Shown here piece by piece: positions 48,451 to 57,380 of a DNA stretch of 64,000 nt (position 1 is its first letter; each line of letters begins with the position of its first letter). The stretch comes from Gammaproteobacteria bacterium (lineage in GTDB: Bacteria > Pseudomonadota > Gammaproteobacteria > Methylococcales > Methylomonadaceae): contig JAHJSQ010000166.1 in assembly GCA_018830325.1 (NCBI GenBank), positions 1 through 64,000 on the forward strand, in the 5' to 3' direction. The notes under the pieces are model-generated. The model did no database searches and was not told the DNA's origin. It saw only the letters and a list, made by a program, of their open reading frames with translations. Both the position numbers and the translations under genes were made by a program.

Positions 48451-49317
48451 ATGAGTAGTCTCTTGCAACCGAATTTAAAGTGGGAACAGCGTCATCGATT
48501 AACTTTGCTGGAAGCGACGGTGTTTTGGAGCGGCGAAATTTCGACCGGTACGTTGATTAATTATTTCGGCATCAGTCGGGTACAGGCTTCGAAGGATTTG
48601 ACGCTTTATCAATCGCTATGCCCTGGAAATATTCGCTACGATAAGTATTTGAAACGCTATGTGGTCGACGAATCGTTTAAACCGGGCTTCATGGATGGAA
48701 CGACCGGCGAGCTGTTGCAGGTTTTAAAATTACAGCAACAAAACGGTTACGAAACTTTGATCGCATTAGTCGGTAACCTTCCAACCGTTGAAATCGTCAA
48801 TCCTTTGGCGCGGCAAATCGATACGCGAGTTTTGCGCGGCGTTGTGCAGGCGGTGCGTTTTAAATTCGGGCTGGAGATTTCGTATCAATCGTTGTCTAGT
48901 CCTGAGCCTAAGACTTTGCAAATCAACCCTCATACTTTGGTGTTCGACGGTTTGCGTTGGCACGTTCGATCTTTTAGCGTAACTCACAACGACTACCGCG
49001 ATTTCGTTCTTGCGCGTATTCATCGCGTCTCTATTTTGGGTAAGGCTGACGAACCCCCTTTTACGGATACCTTGTGGAACAAATGGTTGACTGTCGAAAT
49101 CGGTCCGCATCCGGGGCTAAACGATGCGCAAAAAAGCGTGATCGAGCGCGATTTCGGGATGGTCGACGGTAAATGTGTCACTCAAATTCGGGCTGCCTTG
49201 TTGTCGTATTTTCTTTTGAGTATGCGAATCGGCAAGGACGATCTGCATCGGGAAGCGATGGAGCAGCAAATCGTGCTTTTGAATCGCGATGAGATCAAGG
49301 ACTTTATCTTTTTTTAA
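48451..49317 (+). CDS. WYL-domain transcription regulator next to cas1
   Basis: The 288-residue protein has an N-terminal winged helix (about residues 14-60, FWSGEISTGTLINYFGISRV and QASKDLTLYQ), a WYL domain (about 120-200, with FGLEISYQSLS, LVFDGLRWHVRSF and RDFVLARI) and a C-terminal WCX-like domain. This order is that of the BrxR/CapW regulators that sit beside and repress phage-defence operons in response to a ligand. Divergent placement against cas1 strongly suggests that it controls this CRISPR-Cas locus. Ligand and operator are unknown. Confidence 0.85.
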   Translation: MSSLLQPNLKWEQRHRLTLLEATVFWSGEISTGTLINYFGISRVQASKDLTLYQSLCPGNIRYDKYLKRYVVDESFKPGFMDGTTGELLQVLKLQQQNGYETLIALVGNLPTVEIVNPLARQIDTRVLRGVVQAVRFKFGLEISYQSLSSPEPKTLQINPHTLVFDGLRWHVRSFSVTHNDYRDFVLARIHRVSILGKADEPPFTDTLWNKWLTVEIGPHPGLNDAQKSVIERDFGMVDGKCVTQIRAALLSYFLLSMRIGKDDLHREAMEQQIVLLNRDEIKDFIFF

Positions 49318-49665
49318 CGCACGGTATCCTTCCTAGAAATCTAAGTAATATGCACAAAATAACTGCTACAGTCAGTAGGCTTTGCGGCGATTCGGTGACT
49401 CGCTTGACAGGACGCCGTGAACCCAGCACCTAAATTATCCAAGATAGTTAAACATAGTCAATGGACTATGGAATTTAGGTGCTGGGTGAATACATCCATG
49501 TAGGCTCGACGGCGGAATCTGATTGCCATGGATGGCATGAATGCAGATTTTGCAGGAGCAAAAATCTGCCCTGCCGCCGACGCCTGTCAATCGAGCCACC
49601 GAACCCCTTCCCAGAAGTTGTCGAAGTTATTTCATGCTCGTTCCTAATCATATCTTTCAATTGAC
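49318..49665. repeat. palindromic element with a nested hairpin element
   Basis: 49409-49600 shares the words GCCGTGAACCC, ATCCATG, GCTCGACGGCGG and GCCGCCGACGCCTGTC with the element at 381-482. It is interrupted at 49422-49486 by a 65-bp insert with 15-bp perfect terminal inverted repeats (CCCAGCACCTAAATT). Inner palindromes include GCAGATTTTTGC-like arms near 49541-49570. No gene is present. Confidence 0.65.
49422..49486. repeat. 65-bp miniature element with 15-bp inverted ends
   Basis: The left end CCCAGCACCTAAATT and the right end AATTTAGGTGCTGGG are exact reverse complements, with a 35-base centre. The element splits the surrounding repeat between GTGAA and GTGAATACATCC; a short GTGAA duplication next to the ends may be a target-site duplication. 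Confidence 0.6.
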
Positions 49666-50241
49666 ATGAACAAAAAATGCCGATGGGCTTTGTCCAGCCC
49701 GCTTGAAGAGGACTATCACGATCGCGAGTGGGGTGTGCCGGTGCATGACGACCGCCTGTTGTTCGAGTTTTTGGTTTTGGAGGGCGCTCAGGCGGGCTTG
49801 AGTTGGTCGACGATTTTGAAAAAGCGGGACAATTTCAGGGCGGCGTTCGACAATTTCGATCCGGTATCGGTGGCCGGCTATGATGACGCAAAAATCGCGG
49901 AGTTGCTGGAGAATCCGGGCATCATTCGCAACCGGCTCAAAGTGAATGCCGCTGTGACCAATGCACGCGCTTTTTTGAACGTCATAGAAGAAGCCGGGAG
50001 TTTCGATGCGTTTCTATGGGATTTTGTCGACGGCCAGCCAGTCCGGAACGCGTGGCGGACGCACGCCGAGTTGCCGGCGAATACGCCTTTATCGGATCGG
50101 CTCAGCAAGGAATTGAAAAGGCGCGGTTTTAAATTCGTCGGCTCGACGATTTGTTATGCGTTCATGCAGGCGGTCGGCATGGTTAACGATCATACCGTCG
50201 ATTGTTTTCGTTATGGGGAGATTGCGCGGATTTCGGATTGA
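49666..50241 (+). CDS. tag: DNA-3-methyladenine glycosylase I
   Basis: The 191-residue base-excision repair enzyme removes 3-methyladenine. Family hallmarks are KKCRWALSSPLEEDYHDREW with the zinc-binding Cys/His of the N-terminus, GVPVHDDRLLFEFLVLEGAQ with AGLSWSTILKKR, and the C-terminal GFKFVGSTICYAFMQAVGMV then NDHTVDCF with further zinc ligands. It is a single gene between repeat blocks. Confidence 0.96.
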   Translation: MNKKCRWALSSPLEEDYHDREWGVPVHDDRLLFEFLVLEGAQAGLSWSTILKKRDNFRAAFDNFDPVSVAGYDDAKIAELLENPGIIRNRLKVNAAVTNARAFLNVIEEAGSFDAFLWDFVDGQPVRNAWRTHAELPANTPLSDRLSKELKRRGFKFVGSTICYAFMQAVGMVNDHTVDCFRYGEIARISD

Positions 50242-50610
50242 TAGACTTCCGGTTACGAGAAGGTGATTATGTTTACCTTAGCAGGACGGGGTTGCAAATC
50301 CATGCGAATCAAGCTAATAACGACCGACTCACATCCACTCTTTCCAATGTTGCTATTAAAGTGTGTAGCCCGTATGCAGCCTAGCGGAATACGAGAATGG
50401 CGTAGCTCCGAACTTCCCGGATTGCGCTACGCTCCATCCGGGCTACGCTGTTTAGATTCGCCGAAAGAGATCCGTTGCGATTTAGCCTCTTACAGGACGG
50501 GGTTATAAAACCCCGTCCTGCCAAAATATGGATTCTCACGAAGAACTATGGAAACCGGAAAACGTTTGGGGCGGGTTGAATAACCCGCCCCGCGTGAAGT
50601 GTTCGGCGTA
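50242..50610. repeat. gene-free stretch with GTAGCCCG element and G+C hairpins
   Basis: 50363-50455 is an inverted copy of the element at 19423-19513. 50493-50520 is the hairpin CAGGACGGGG...CCCCGTCCTG, and 50568-50591 is GGGGCGGGTT...AACCCGCCCC; relatives of both occur at 57020-57049 and 57250-57273. The second hairpin lies just past the rpoH stop and may stop or stabilise its mRNA, though it lacks a T-run. Confidence 0.7.
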
Positions 50611-51477
50611 TTATGCTTCCAGCACGAATGCGGCTTTCAGCTTGTTCATGGCGTTTTTTTCCAACTGCCGGATGCGCTCGGCTGAAACATTGTAGCGTTC
50701 GGCCAAATCATGCAAAGTCGCTTTTTCTTCGCTTAGCCAGCGGCTATTGAGAATGTCGAGACTACGCTCGTCGAGTTCCGCCATTGCTTCGCTTAGCATG
50801 TTTTCTTCATAACCTTGCCATTGCTCGTTTTCCAGCAAATCCGCAGGATCCGAGTTATGTTGTTCTAAGTAACTGACCGGCGAGGCGTAAGTGCTTTCGT
50901 CGGACGGCTCATCATGCGGCATGTCAAAAGCCATATCCGAACCATCCATACGTTTTTCCATTTCATAAACAGTTTTGAGATCAACGCCTAAATCGTTGGC
51001 GACAGCTTTCGCCTCGTCGTGCGACAACCAGCCTAGGTTGTTTTTCGATTTGCGTAAATTAAAAAACAGTTTACGCTGAGCTTTGGTTGTAGCGATTTTG
51101 ACGATACGCCAGTTTTTGATGACGTATTCATGTATTTCCGCTCTGATCCAATGCACGGCAAAGGTCACTAAGCGAACCCCGACATCGGGGTCGAAGCGTT
51201 TGACGGCTTTCATTAGGCCGACGTTGCCTTCTTGAATGATGTCGGGCAATGGCAGTCCGTAACCGCTGTATCCACGCGCGACATGAACAACAAAACGAAG
51301 ATTCGACATAACTAGCTCCTTCGCTGCTTCCAAGTCGCCTTCATCGCGATAGCGAAGCGCTAGTTTGCGCTCATGTTCGTGAGACAAAGTCGGCATTTGC
51401 GCGACCGCATTCAAATAAGCGTCGAATGTTCCTACGGAAAGATTAGTTGGTAAGGCAAAGGCTAATGCGTTACTCAT
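50611..51477 (-). CDS. rpoH: heat-shock sigma factor sigma-32
   Basis: RpoH directs RNA polymerase to heat-shock promoters. The 288 residues show region 2 ([40 protein letters not shown]), the RpoH box-like [15 protein letters not shown], and region 4 ([33 protein letters not shown]). It is last in the ftsY-ftsE-ftsX-rpoH order common in gammaproteobacteria and is separated from ftsX by 186 bases that hold a perfect CIRCE operator. This suggests control by the HrcA repressor in addition to any sigma-32 mRNA thermosensor. Confidence 0.97.
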   Translation of the reverse strand: MSNALAFALPTNLSVGTFDAYLNAVAQMPTLSHEHERKLALRYRDEGDLEAAKELVMSNLRFVVHVARGYSGYGLPLPDIIQEGNVGLMKAVKRFDPDVGVRLVTFAVHWIRAEIHEYVIKNWRIVKIATTKAQRKLFFNLRKSKNNLGWLSHDEAKAVANDLGVDLKTVYEMEKRMDGSDMAFDMPHDEPSDESTYASPVSYLEQHNSDPADLLENEQWQGYEENMLSEAMAELDERSLDILNSRWLSEEKATLHDLAERYNVSAERIRQLEKNAMNKLKAAFVLEA

Positions 51478-51508
51478 GATTTCCCCTTATTTTTAAATTT
51501 GCCCGATT

Positions 51509-51535
51509 TTAGCACTCTCGTGGTATGAGTGCTAA
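51509..51535. promoter_or_regulatory. CIRCE element (HrcA operator) upstream of rpoH
   Basis: TTAGCACTC (51509-51517), nine bases, and GAGTGCTAA (51527-51535) match the CIRCE consensus at all 18 positions. It lies 31 bases before the rpoH ATG. On the minus strand TTGACT occurs about 90 bases further upstream. HrcA normally represses groESL and dnaK through this site and releases it on heat shock. Confidence 0.9.
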
Positions 51536-51663
51536 AATTTTTATAAGTTCCGCATTATTTTGTGAGTGAATTCATAATCGATAGGGCTCGGGGCGATTCT
51601 GATTCACTGGGGATATCGCTATAAATACCTTATTGGAGTCAAGGACTTAAACTGACTTTCGGT

Positions 51664-52671
51664 TTATTCGGGCTTGGTCAGTCTTAATTGATAGCAAAGC
51701 ACCGCCCAGGCAGCAACTACTCCAAGCAGTGAAGAAATCGCAATTAATGACATCATTTCGCCGAAACTCAAATAACGCATCGAAAATACGCCGTCATAAA
51801 GACCGGACAATCGATCGATCGGTTGCTGCAGAATAAACAGCATGACCGTCACAGTAATCCAAGCCAAAATGCCCGAACAAAAACCCAACCAAAAACCGGT
51901 ATACAAAAACGGCCTTTGAATAAAACGATGGGTCGCGCCCACCAGTTTAGCGATGATGACTTCATCACGCCGGTTGTGTAATTCCAGTCTTATCGTATTG
52001 CCGGTAATGAATAATACGGCTAGGGCCAATATAAAACTGAGCAGCGTAACACCACGATCCGCCAGTTCCATGATCGAATACAAGCGTTTGATCCATTGCA
52101 TATCCAATTGTGCAAAATCGACTTCTTGTAAATCCGTTAATTTTGTAAACAATTCGTCAAGTTGCGGTCCTTCTTCGAGGCTATGTTCCGGCATAACCTG
52201 AATGACTGTCGGCAAGGGGTTTTTATCCAACGCCTTCAGTGCATCGCCGAAACCGCTATATTCACGAAATTCAGCGAGCCCTTGGGTTTTCGTAATAACC
52301 TTGACTTCCTGTATATGATCGAATTTTTTAATTTTCTCGGCTAAATTTACGCCGGCATCATCGGTGACGTGATCTTTTAAAAACAACGAAATTTGATTGC
52401 TATCTTCGAGTCCGCCGGTTAATTGTTGAATATTGGCGACCAACAGATAGAATCCGGCGGCCAACGAAATTGCAATGGATAATACGCTGACAGTCATCAA
52501 CGATGTCACAGGCGCACGCGCCAAACGACCTAAACTGGAAAACAAGGCTTGCGCATGAATATCCAGGTAAGCCTGCAGCATAGCGCTTAGCTTTCCGGAA
52601 ACAACTTTTCGCCGGACTTCCTTTTTCTGTCGGGGTTGCGGTCTTCTATGGCTAATATTCGGCTTTTTCAT
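51664..52671 (-). CDS. ftsX: cell division protein FtsX
   Basis: The 335-residue membrane partner of FtsE governs peptidoglycan hydrolase activation at the septum. It has an N-terminal helix (about residues 55-78), a periplasmic domain, and three C-terminal helices, the normal FtsX topology. Family words include SLFLKDHVTDDAG, YSGFGDALKALDKNPLP and IRLELHNRRDEVIIAKLVGAT. The N-terminus before the first helix is long (about 50 residues, basic). It starts three bases after the ftsE stop. Confidence 0.95.
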   Translation of the reverse strand: MKKPNISHRRPQPRQKKEVRRKVVSGKLSAMLQAYLDIHAQALFSSLGRLARAPVTSLMTVSVLSIAISLAAGFYLLVANIQQLTGGLEDSNQISLFLKDHVTDDAGVNLAEKIKKFDHIQEVKVITKTQGLAEFREYSGFGDALKALDKNPLPTVIQVMPEHSLEEGPQLDELFTKLTDLQEVDFAQLDMQWIKRLYSIMELADRGVTLLSFILALAVLFITGNTIRLELHNRRDEVIIAKLVGATHRFIQRPFLYTGFWLGFCSGILAWITVTVMLFILQQPIDRLSGLYDGVFSMRYLSFGEMMSLIAISSLLGVVAAWAVLCYQLRLTKPE

Positions 52672-52674
52672 CTG

Positions 52675-53331
52675 TTAACTTGCGACCAGGCGGCCATGAT
52701 CCAATTGCAATACACGATGCCCCATTCGCTCAACCAAAGCGATATCATGTGTGGCAATCAATACCGTTACGCCGACTTGTTGAAAATCTTCAAATAATTT
52801 CATAATCTCGGACGACAATTCCGGATCTAAATTACCGGTAGGCTCGTCGGCGAGAATCAACGGCGGTTTGTTTATAACGGCGCGGGCAATACCGACGCGC
52901 TGCTGTTCGCCGCCGGACAAAGTCTGCGGAAGTTTTTTTTCCTTACCCAGTAAGCCGACCTTATCGAGCGCAGCTCGAACACGCCGACCGATATCAAAAT
53001 GACTGTAACCCGCCACAACCAACGGCAATGCGACATTGTCGAAAACGGTTCTATCTTGCAGCAATTTATAATCCTGAAATATTAAGCCCAGCTTCCTCCG
53101 TATATAGGGTATTTGTCGATCGGACGCCTTGTTCAGATTTTGCCCGTCCAACAACACTTGACCTCGCGAACATCTTTCCATAACAGCGATCAACTTTAAC
53201 AAAGTGCTTTTACCGGCTCCGGAATGGCCGGTCAAAAAAGCGAATTCGCCGCGCTGTAGATGAAAGGTGACATCCAGCAATGCATCGCCGGCATCGGGAT
53301 AACGTTTACTGACATGATCGAATTTGAGCAT
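52675..53331 (-). CDS. ftsE: cell division ATP-binding protein FtsE
   Basis: The 218-residue ABC ATPase shows Walker [35 protein letters not shown], signature [14 protein letters not shown], Walker [14 protein letters not shown] and ATHD. ATG 53331 ([20 protein letters not shown]) is the family start; the frame continues upstream by 42 residues inside ftsY and these are not used. Only four bases separate it from the ctaA-ftsY stop. Confidence 0.97.
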   Translation of the reverse strand: MLKFDHVSKRYPDAGDALLDVTFHLQRGEFAFLTGHSGAGKSTLLKLIAVMERCSRGQVLLDGQNLNKASDRQIPYIRRKLGLIFQDYKLLQDRTVFDNVALPLVVAGYSHFDIGRRVRAALDKVGLLGKEKKLPQTLSGGEQQRVGIARAVINKPPLILADEPTGNLDPELSSEIMKLFEDFQQVGVTVLIATHDIALVERMGHRVLQLDHGRLVAS

Positions 53332-53335
53332 AATC

Positions 53336-55336
53336 CTATTGATCTTTGGCAAATAAGGCGTCGACAAACTGTTCTGCATCGAAATCCTGCAAATCATCGA
53401 TCCCTTCGCCGATACCGATAAAACGAATCGGTACGCTGAATTGCTTGGCCAACGCAAAAATAACGCCGCCCTTCGCGGTTCCGTCCAATTTGGTTAATGC
53501 GATACCGGTCAATGCCACAGTTTCGTTAAATTGTTTCGCCTGAGACAACGCGTTCTGCCCGGTTCCCGCGTCTAGAACCAACAAAACCTCGTGCGGCGCG
53601 GTTTCATCGAGCTTTCCGATGATGCGCTTAACCTTTTTCAGTTCGTCCATCAGATTAGATTTGGTGTGTAAACGTCCTGCGGTATCGGCAATCAATACGT
53701 CGATACCTTTGGCCTGTGCCGATTGCACACCGTCATATATCACCGAGGCCGAGTCGGCGCCGGTGTGCTGCGCGACGACATGAATGTTGTTACGCTCCCC
53801 CCAGGTTTGCAACTGTTCGACTGCCGCCGCCCTGAAGGTGTCGCCCGCCGCCAGCATCACGCTATGGCCTTGAGAGTGAAAGCGCTTGGCCATTTTACCG
53901 ATCGTCGTAGTTTTGCCGGCACCGTTGACGCCGACTACCAAAATCACGAACGGTTTATCTTGTTTGGGAATCTGTAAGGGTTCATCACAAGGTTTAAGAA
54001 TAGCCAATAATTCTTGTTTCAGCGCATTTTCCAATGCTTCACCGTCGTTTAATTGATGCCGTTCGAGACTATCGGTCAAGCGCCGAATGATTGCTGTCGT
54101 CGCTTCGATACCGATATCGGCCATCAATAATCTAGCTTCGATTTCCTCCAGTAAATCGTCGTCGATGGCTTTTTGACCAATAGGAATCGTTGCCATCAAT
54201 CCGCTAAGGCCGGACCGGGTTTTTTGCAGCTGCGACTTGAGACGACGCGCCAGCGATTCCGGTTCCGGCTCGACATAGCCGACTTCGATTACAGCTTCGG
54301 CAGCTTCAACCTCGGCGACAGGACGCTCGACCGTTTCGCCGGCCAACACATCGCCCGCATATCCGTAACGGCTATAAACGGCGATCGCGAGCAACGGCAG
54401 CATCAATAATGCCGAAACAAAATTATGCACAATGGCCGACCCTGCCGGTAGTCCGTATTTGGCGGCAATTACGCTAAAGCCGATTTGCACGAATAATAAA
54501 ATACTCAGCATCATGCCGGCTTTTCTGACCGGTTTGGTGCAATGTGCCGAGGTAGCTCGCAGCACCAGCCAAGTTAAGACAACAAAAATCGGCAGGGCAA
54601 AGACTCTATGCAACCAATGGGCAGCCACCTGTGCATCGTAGGATAAAATCCCTTGATAACCGGTGACCAAGCCATTGAATATATTTAACGCGGCACGGTA
54701 ATCGGCTTGCGGCCACCATTGCCCGTTACACTGCGGAAAACCGCTGCAGACTTGTCCCGCATGATTGGCGCTAACCCATAAACCGGATAGGGTTTGCACC
54801 AACAGTAAAAAGCCGGCGAACCCGGCAAGCCAGATGGGACCGCTTATTCGATCCAGTTTATTTAAGGCAGGATTTAATCGTACAAATAGCCAACTCAATA
54901 GCCAGAACTGGATAAAGCCAAGCAATGCCTGAGCAGTGACTATAATCGGCATCGCATTCAATTCGACCGCTTTAACGGCCGTGCAAACTTGTGCAGCCGC
55001 CAGGATAAGTAACGCCACCGCTCCAGTTGTCGCCACGGACCGGTGAAATTGCTGGCGCCATGCGATCAATGCCAACAGCAAGACGGTCAACATCGATAAG
55101 CCGAATACATAGCGCCGCGCCATTTCTTGCCAAGCTTTACTTACATCGACAGCTTTTCCCGGATAAAGCTGTTCGGCCGAAGTTTTAAACTCGGCATTAT
55201 CGGCGATAAACCATTGACCGTAACATTCAGGCCAGTCCGGGCATGCCAAATCCGCTCCGGTCAACTTGACGACGGAACCGGCTACGATAAGCAATAAAGC
55301 CAAAAAGGCGGAAACAAAGGTAATTTTTCTAAACAT
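53336..55336 (-). CDS. ctaA-ftsY: heme A synthase (CtaA/COX15)-FtsY fusion protein
   Basis: This single 666-residue frame joins two normally separate proteins. Residues 1-322 form a CtaA/COX15 domain with eight transmembrane helices and the paired-cysteine loops ACPDWPECYG and CSGFPQCNG. Residues about 323-358 are an acidic linker and 359-666 a complete FtsY NG domain (GVNGAGKTTTIGK, DTFRAAAVEQL, DTAGRL, TKLDGTAKGG). In the CtaA part the C-half heme histidines remain (His243, His304), but the N-half ones seem replaced: EMARRY (Arg74) for the usual EMxHRY, and VTAQALLG (Gln136) for VTxHLLG. The C-terminus of CtaA is cytoplasmic, so FtsY is on the correct side. The fusion lies exactly where the SURF1-Sco-ctaA and ftsYEX-rpoH operons meet. 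Confidence 0.92.
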   Translation of the reverse strand: MFRKITFVSAFLALLLIVAGSVVKLTGADLACPDWPECYGQWFIADNAEFKTSAEQLYPGKAVDVSKAWQEMARRYVFGLSMLTVLLLALIAWRQQFHRSVATTGAVALLILAAAQVCTAVKAVELNAMPIIVTAQALLGFIQFWLLSWLFVRLNPALNKLDRISGPIWLAGFAGFLLLVQTLSGLWVSANHAGQVCSGFPQCNGQWWPQADYRAALNIFNGLVTGYQGILSYDAQVAAHWLHRVFALPIFVVLTWLVLRATSAHCTKPVRKAGMMLSILLFVQIGFSVIAAKYGLPAGSAIVHNFVSALLMLPLLAIAVYSRYGYAGDVLAGETVERPVAEVEAAEAVIEVGYVEPEPESLARRLKSQLQKTRSGLSGLMATIPIGQKAIDDDLLEEIEARLLMADIGIEATTAIIRRLTDSLERHQLNDGEALENALKQELLAILKPCDEPLQIPKQDKPFVILVVGVNGAGKTTTIGKMAKRFHSQGHSVMLAAGDTFRAAAVEQLQTWGERNNIHVVAQHTGADSASVIYDGVQSAQAKGIDVLIADTAGRLHTKSNLMDELKKVKRIIGKLDETAPHEVLLVLDAGTGQNALSQAKQFNETVALTGIALTKLDGTAKGGVIFALAKQFSVPIRFIGIGEGIDDLQDFDAEQFVDALFAKDQ

Positions 55337-55339
55337 GGT

Positions 55340-55936
55340 TTATCCGATTTGCGAAACACTAAGTAATTTTTTGAGATCGCTCTTTACATCATAAGGGTTA
55401 AATCCGGGCTGATAACGCATCATGATATTGCCCAATGGATCCATGATCAACAGCATACCGTTCACGACCCCGGGTCTGTTGAGCTCAGATAGTTGCTTCA
55501 ATAAATCCGCACTAGGGCGAGTCTTTAGCAATCGATCGTCGTCTTGCCACCATATCTTCATCTGCTGTTCGGCATCGGGATTCAGCAACATCACAGTTCG
55601 ACGAATACGGGTTAACTCTTTGCCCATCATCAATAAGAGTTGTTTGGACTTATAAACGGCATCGAGGCAGGTTTGATCGCAATCCGCATCAGGCACCACA
55701 TTGATTAAAACCCAGCGGCCTTTTAATTCGTCAATGTTTTCGGCCGAGAACGAATCGATACCGATTAGGTCGCGGCGCTCGGTCAATAACGGCGGAATAA
55801 TCAATTCGCCATGATTGGTCGCACCTTTAAGTAGATTGGGATGTTCTTTTAAATACCACGCAAAAAGAAACGGGATGATCGACATTCCGAAAATAATCAG
55901 AATTAGGTTGCGATTTTTTTTCTGTTGATTATTCAT
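55340..55936 (-). CDS. Sco-like cytochrome oxidase assembly protein
   Basis: The 198-residue membrane-anchored thioredoxin-fold protein has one N-terminal helix (about residues 11-28) and a CxxxC pair (DADCDQTCLDAVYKS) like the copper site of Sco1. The conserved Sco histidine near the C-terminus is not seen (GVVNGMLLIMDPLGN stands in its place). This is the divergent Sco-like protein usually encoded between surf1 and ctaA. It overlaps surf1 by 8 bases and ends 4 bases before the ctaA-ftsY gene. Confidence 0.8.
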   Translation of the reverse strand: MNNQQKKNRNLILIIFGMSIIPFLFAWYLKEHPNLLKGATNHGELIIPPLLTERRDLIGIDSFSAENIDELKGRWVLINVVPDADCDQTCLDAVYKSKQLLLMMGKELTRIRRTVMLLNPDAEQQMKIWWQDDDRLLKTRPSADLLKQLSELNRPGVVNGMLLIMDPLGNIMMRYQPGFNPYDVKSDLKKLLSVSQIG

Positions 55937-56666
55937 GTTTTGTTTTGCACGCGTACCATATAAATAAAGCCGTTAAAGTTAAAGCCAAGCCATACCATTG
56001 CACCGCATAAGCCACATGCTTTTCAGGAGGTATGACAGTCGCGATATGCCATTCCCGCAAATAACCTTCACCTCCGGCTTGGTGTAGTTCAATTTGATAA
56101 TCGGCCAACGGATAACCCAGTTTCTCAGCAACAACGTTGCTGTCGATCAGTTGCACGAGAGACGGCCAAGTATCGGTCGGAATTTCCGCGCCTTCCAGAT
56201 GATAACCGACATCAGGAAAAGTATTGATTCGTCCTTGGACGGTAACCTTACTTTTTTGCAAGGGAATATCAGGCTGCGTTTGTCGATCGCGACCCGCTTC
56301 AATCCATCCCCGATTAACCAAGACTGCCGTATTGGAGTTTTCCGGCAGCAGCGGCGTCATCACGAAATAACCGGCCTTTCCGTGTCTAATTTGATTATCC
56401 AGCAAAAATTGACGCTCGGTATCGTAACGCCCGGTTAATTCGACAGCTCGATAACGAATACTCGCGGCATCGGTCGGCAACTCCGATGTTAACGACAACG
56501 GAGGTAATTGGCTTTGTTTCTCCTGTTCGGCCAGATAGGCGGCTTTTTCCGAAGATCTGGATAATTGCCAATTTCCTAGCGAAATCAGTAGGGCCATCAA
56601 CAACACATAGGCGATTGATGGAATTAATGTGAGTCTAAGATTACAAAGACCGATTTTGATCGTCAT
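55929..56666 (-). CDS. SURF1 family cytochrome oxidase assembly protein
   Basis: The 245-residue protein has two terminal transmembrane helices (about 13-31 and 222-240) around a periplasmic domain, as in SURF1/Shy1. Motifs include LGNWQLSRSSEKA, RYRAVELTGRYD, ERQFLLDNQIRHGKAGYFVM, LVNRGWIEAGRDR and the C-terminal HVAYAVQWYGLALTL. SURF1 helps insert heme A into subunit I. It is first in the leftward SURF1-Sco-ctaA-ftsY-ftsE-ftsX run. Confidence 0.93.
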   Translation of the reverse strand: MTIKIGLCNLRLTLIPSIAYVLLMALLISLGNWQLSRSSEKAAYLAEQEKQSQLPPLSLTSELPTDAASIRYRAVELTGRYDTERQFLLDNQIRHGKAGYFVMTPLLPENSNTAVLVNRGWIEAGRDRQTQPDIPLQKSKVTVQGRINTFPDVGYHLEGAEIPTDTWPSLVQLIDSNVVAEKLGYPLADYQIELHQAGGEGYLREWHIATVIPPEKHVAYAVQWYGLALTLTALFIWYACKTKHE

Positions 56667-56746
56667 GGTTTTTGGATTGTCCTATTGGCAAGCGTCGATT
56701 AATCGTTGAGAATACCCGATTATCACCGATCGCTTTTAGACTTTTT

Positions 56747-57004
56747 ATGCTTATTAAAACTATCTTCATTATTGCGTTTGCTGCAATCCTTATCAGCCTG
56801 GGCTCCGCACTTTATCATATCGTTGTCCGCAAACCGGAAGACCGGTCGGATAAAGCCGTCAAAGCATTAACAGTCCGAATTTCATTATCAATTGTGTTAT
56901 TCGTTTTATTGTTTCTGGCAATGGCCTTCGGCTTATTGAAACCTCAAGGTATCGGCTCGGTCATTCATGCAAAAAAACCGCCTCATGCGGAACAAAGCCG
57001 ATAA
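56747..57004 (+). CDS. DUF2909-type twin transmembrane protein
   Basis: The 85-residue protein has two transmembrane helices (about 2-22 and 42-64) with a charged loop KPEDRSDKAVKALTVRISLS, the pattern of the small proteins regularly found divergent from surf1 in cytochrome oxidase loci. ATG 56747 gives the family start; the longer frame from 56672 adds an unlikely basic leader. The function is unknown. Confidence 0.8.
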   Translation: MLIKTIFIIAFAAILISLGSALYHIVVRKPEDRSDKAVKALTVRISLSIVLFVLLFLAMAFGLLKPQGIGSVIHAKKPPHAEQSR

Positions 57005-57380
57005 AACCCATCTCTCAAGCAGGACGGGGTTTGTAAGCCCGTCCTGAGCGTTTCGAACGAAATAAAACCAATTTGAAAGTAATTATTCATGCCCCGTTCC
57101 CACGCTCCAACGTAGGAATGATAACCGAGACGCTCTAGCGTCTCGTCCCGCTGGAGCGGTACTCAGGCATTCCCACGCAGAGCGTGGGAACGATAATTGA
57201 CGGGGGACCCTGAGTGCTTCGACCGCAGCAAAACCAATCCGAAACGTTGGGGACGGGTTAAATAACCCGTCCCGCACAGATCCTCTTTCATCTTTCATCT
57301 TGCCCCTTCCCTCAAATCGAACGACAAAAAAAAAGCGCTACCTGGCAGGCAGCGCTTTAATTTGATGCCCTGTTATCGAC
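57005..57380. repeat. gene-free stretch with G+C hairpins and the cox operon terminator
   Basis: It holds the hairpins at 57020-57049 (AGGACGGGGTTTGTAAGCCC, then GTCCT) and 57250-57273 (GGGACGGGTT...AACCCGTCCC), the dispersed GTTCCCACGCTCC / AGAGCGTGGGAACGAT pair (57094-57195) and the terminator at 57326-57357. Confidence 0.7.
57326..57357 (-). terminator. rho-independent terminator of the cox operon
   Basis: On the minus strand AGCGCTGCCTG and CAGGTAGCGCT form a strong stem, followed by nine T. It lies 24 bases past the coxC stop and ends the leftward coxB-coxA-ctaG-coxC transcript. Confidence 0.9.
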
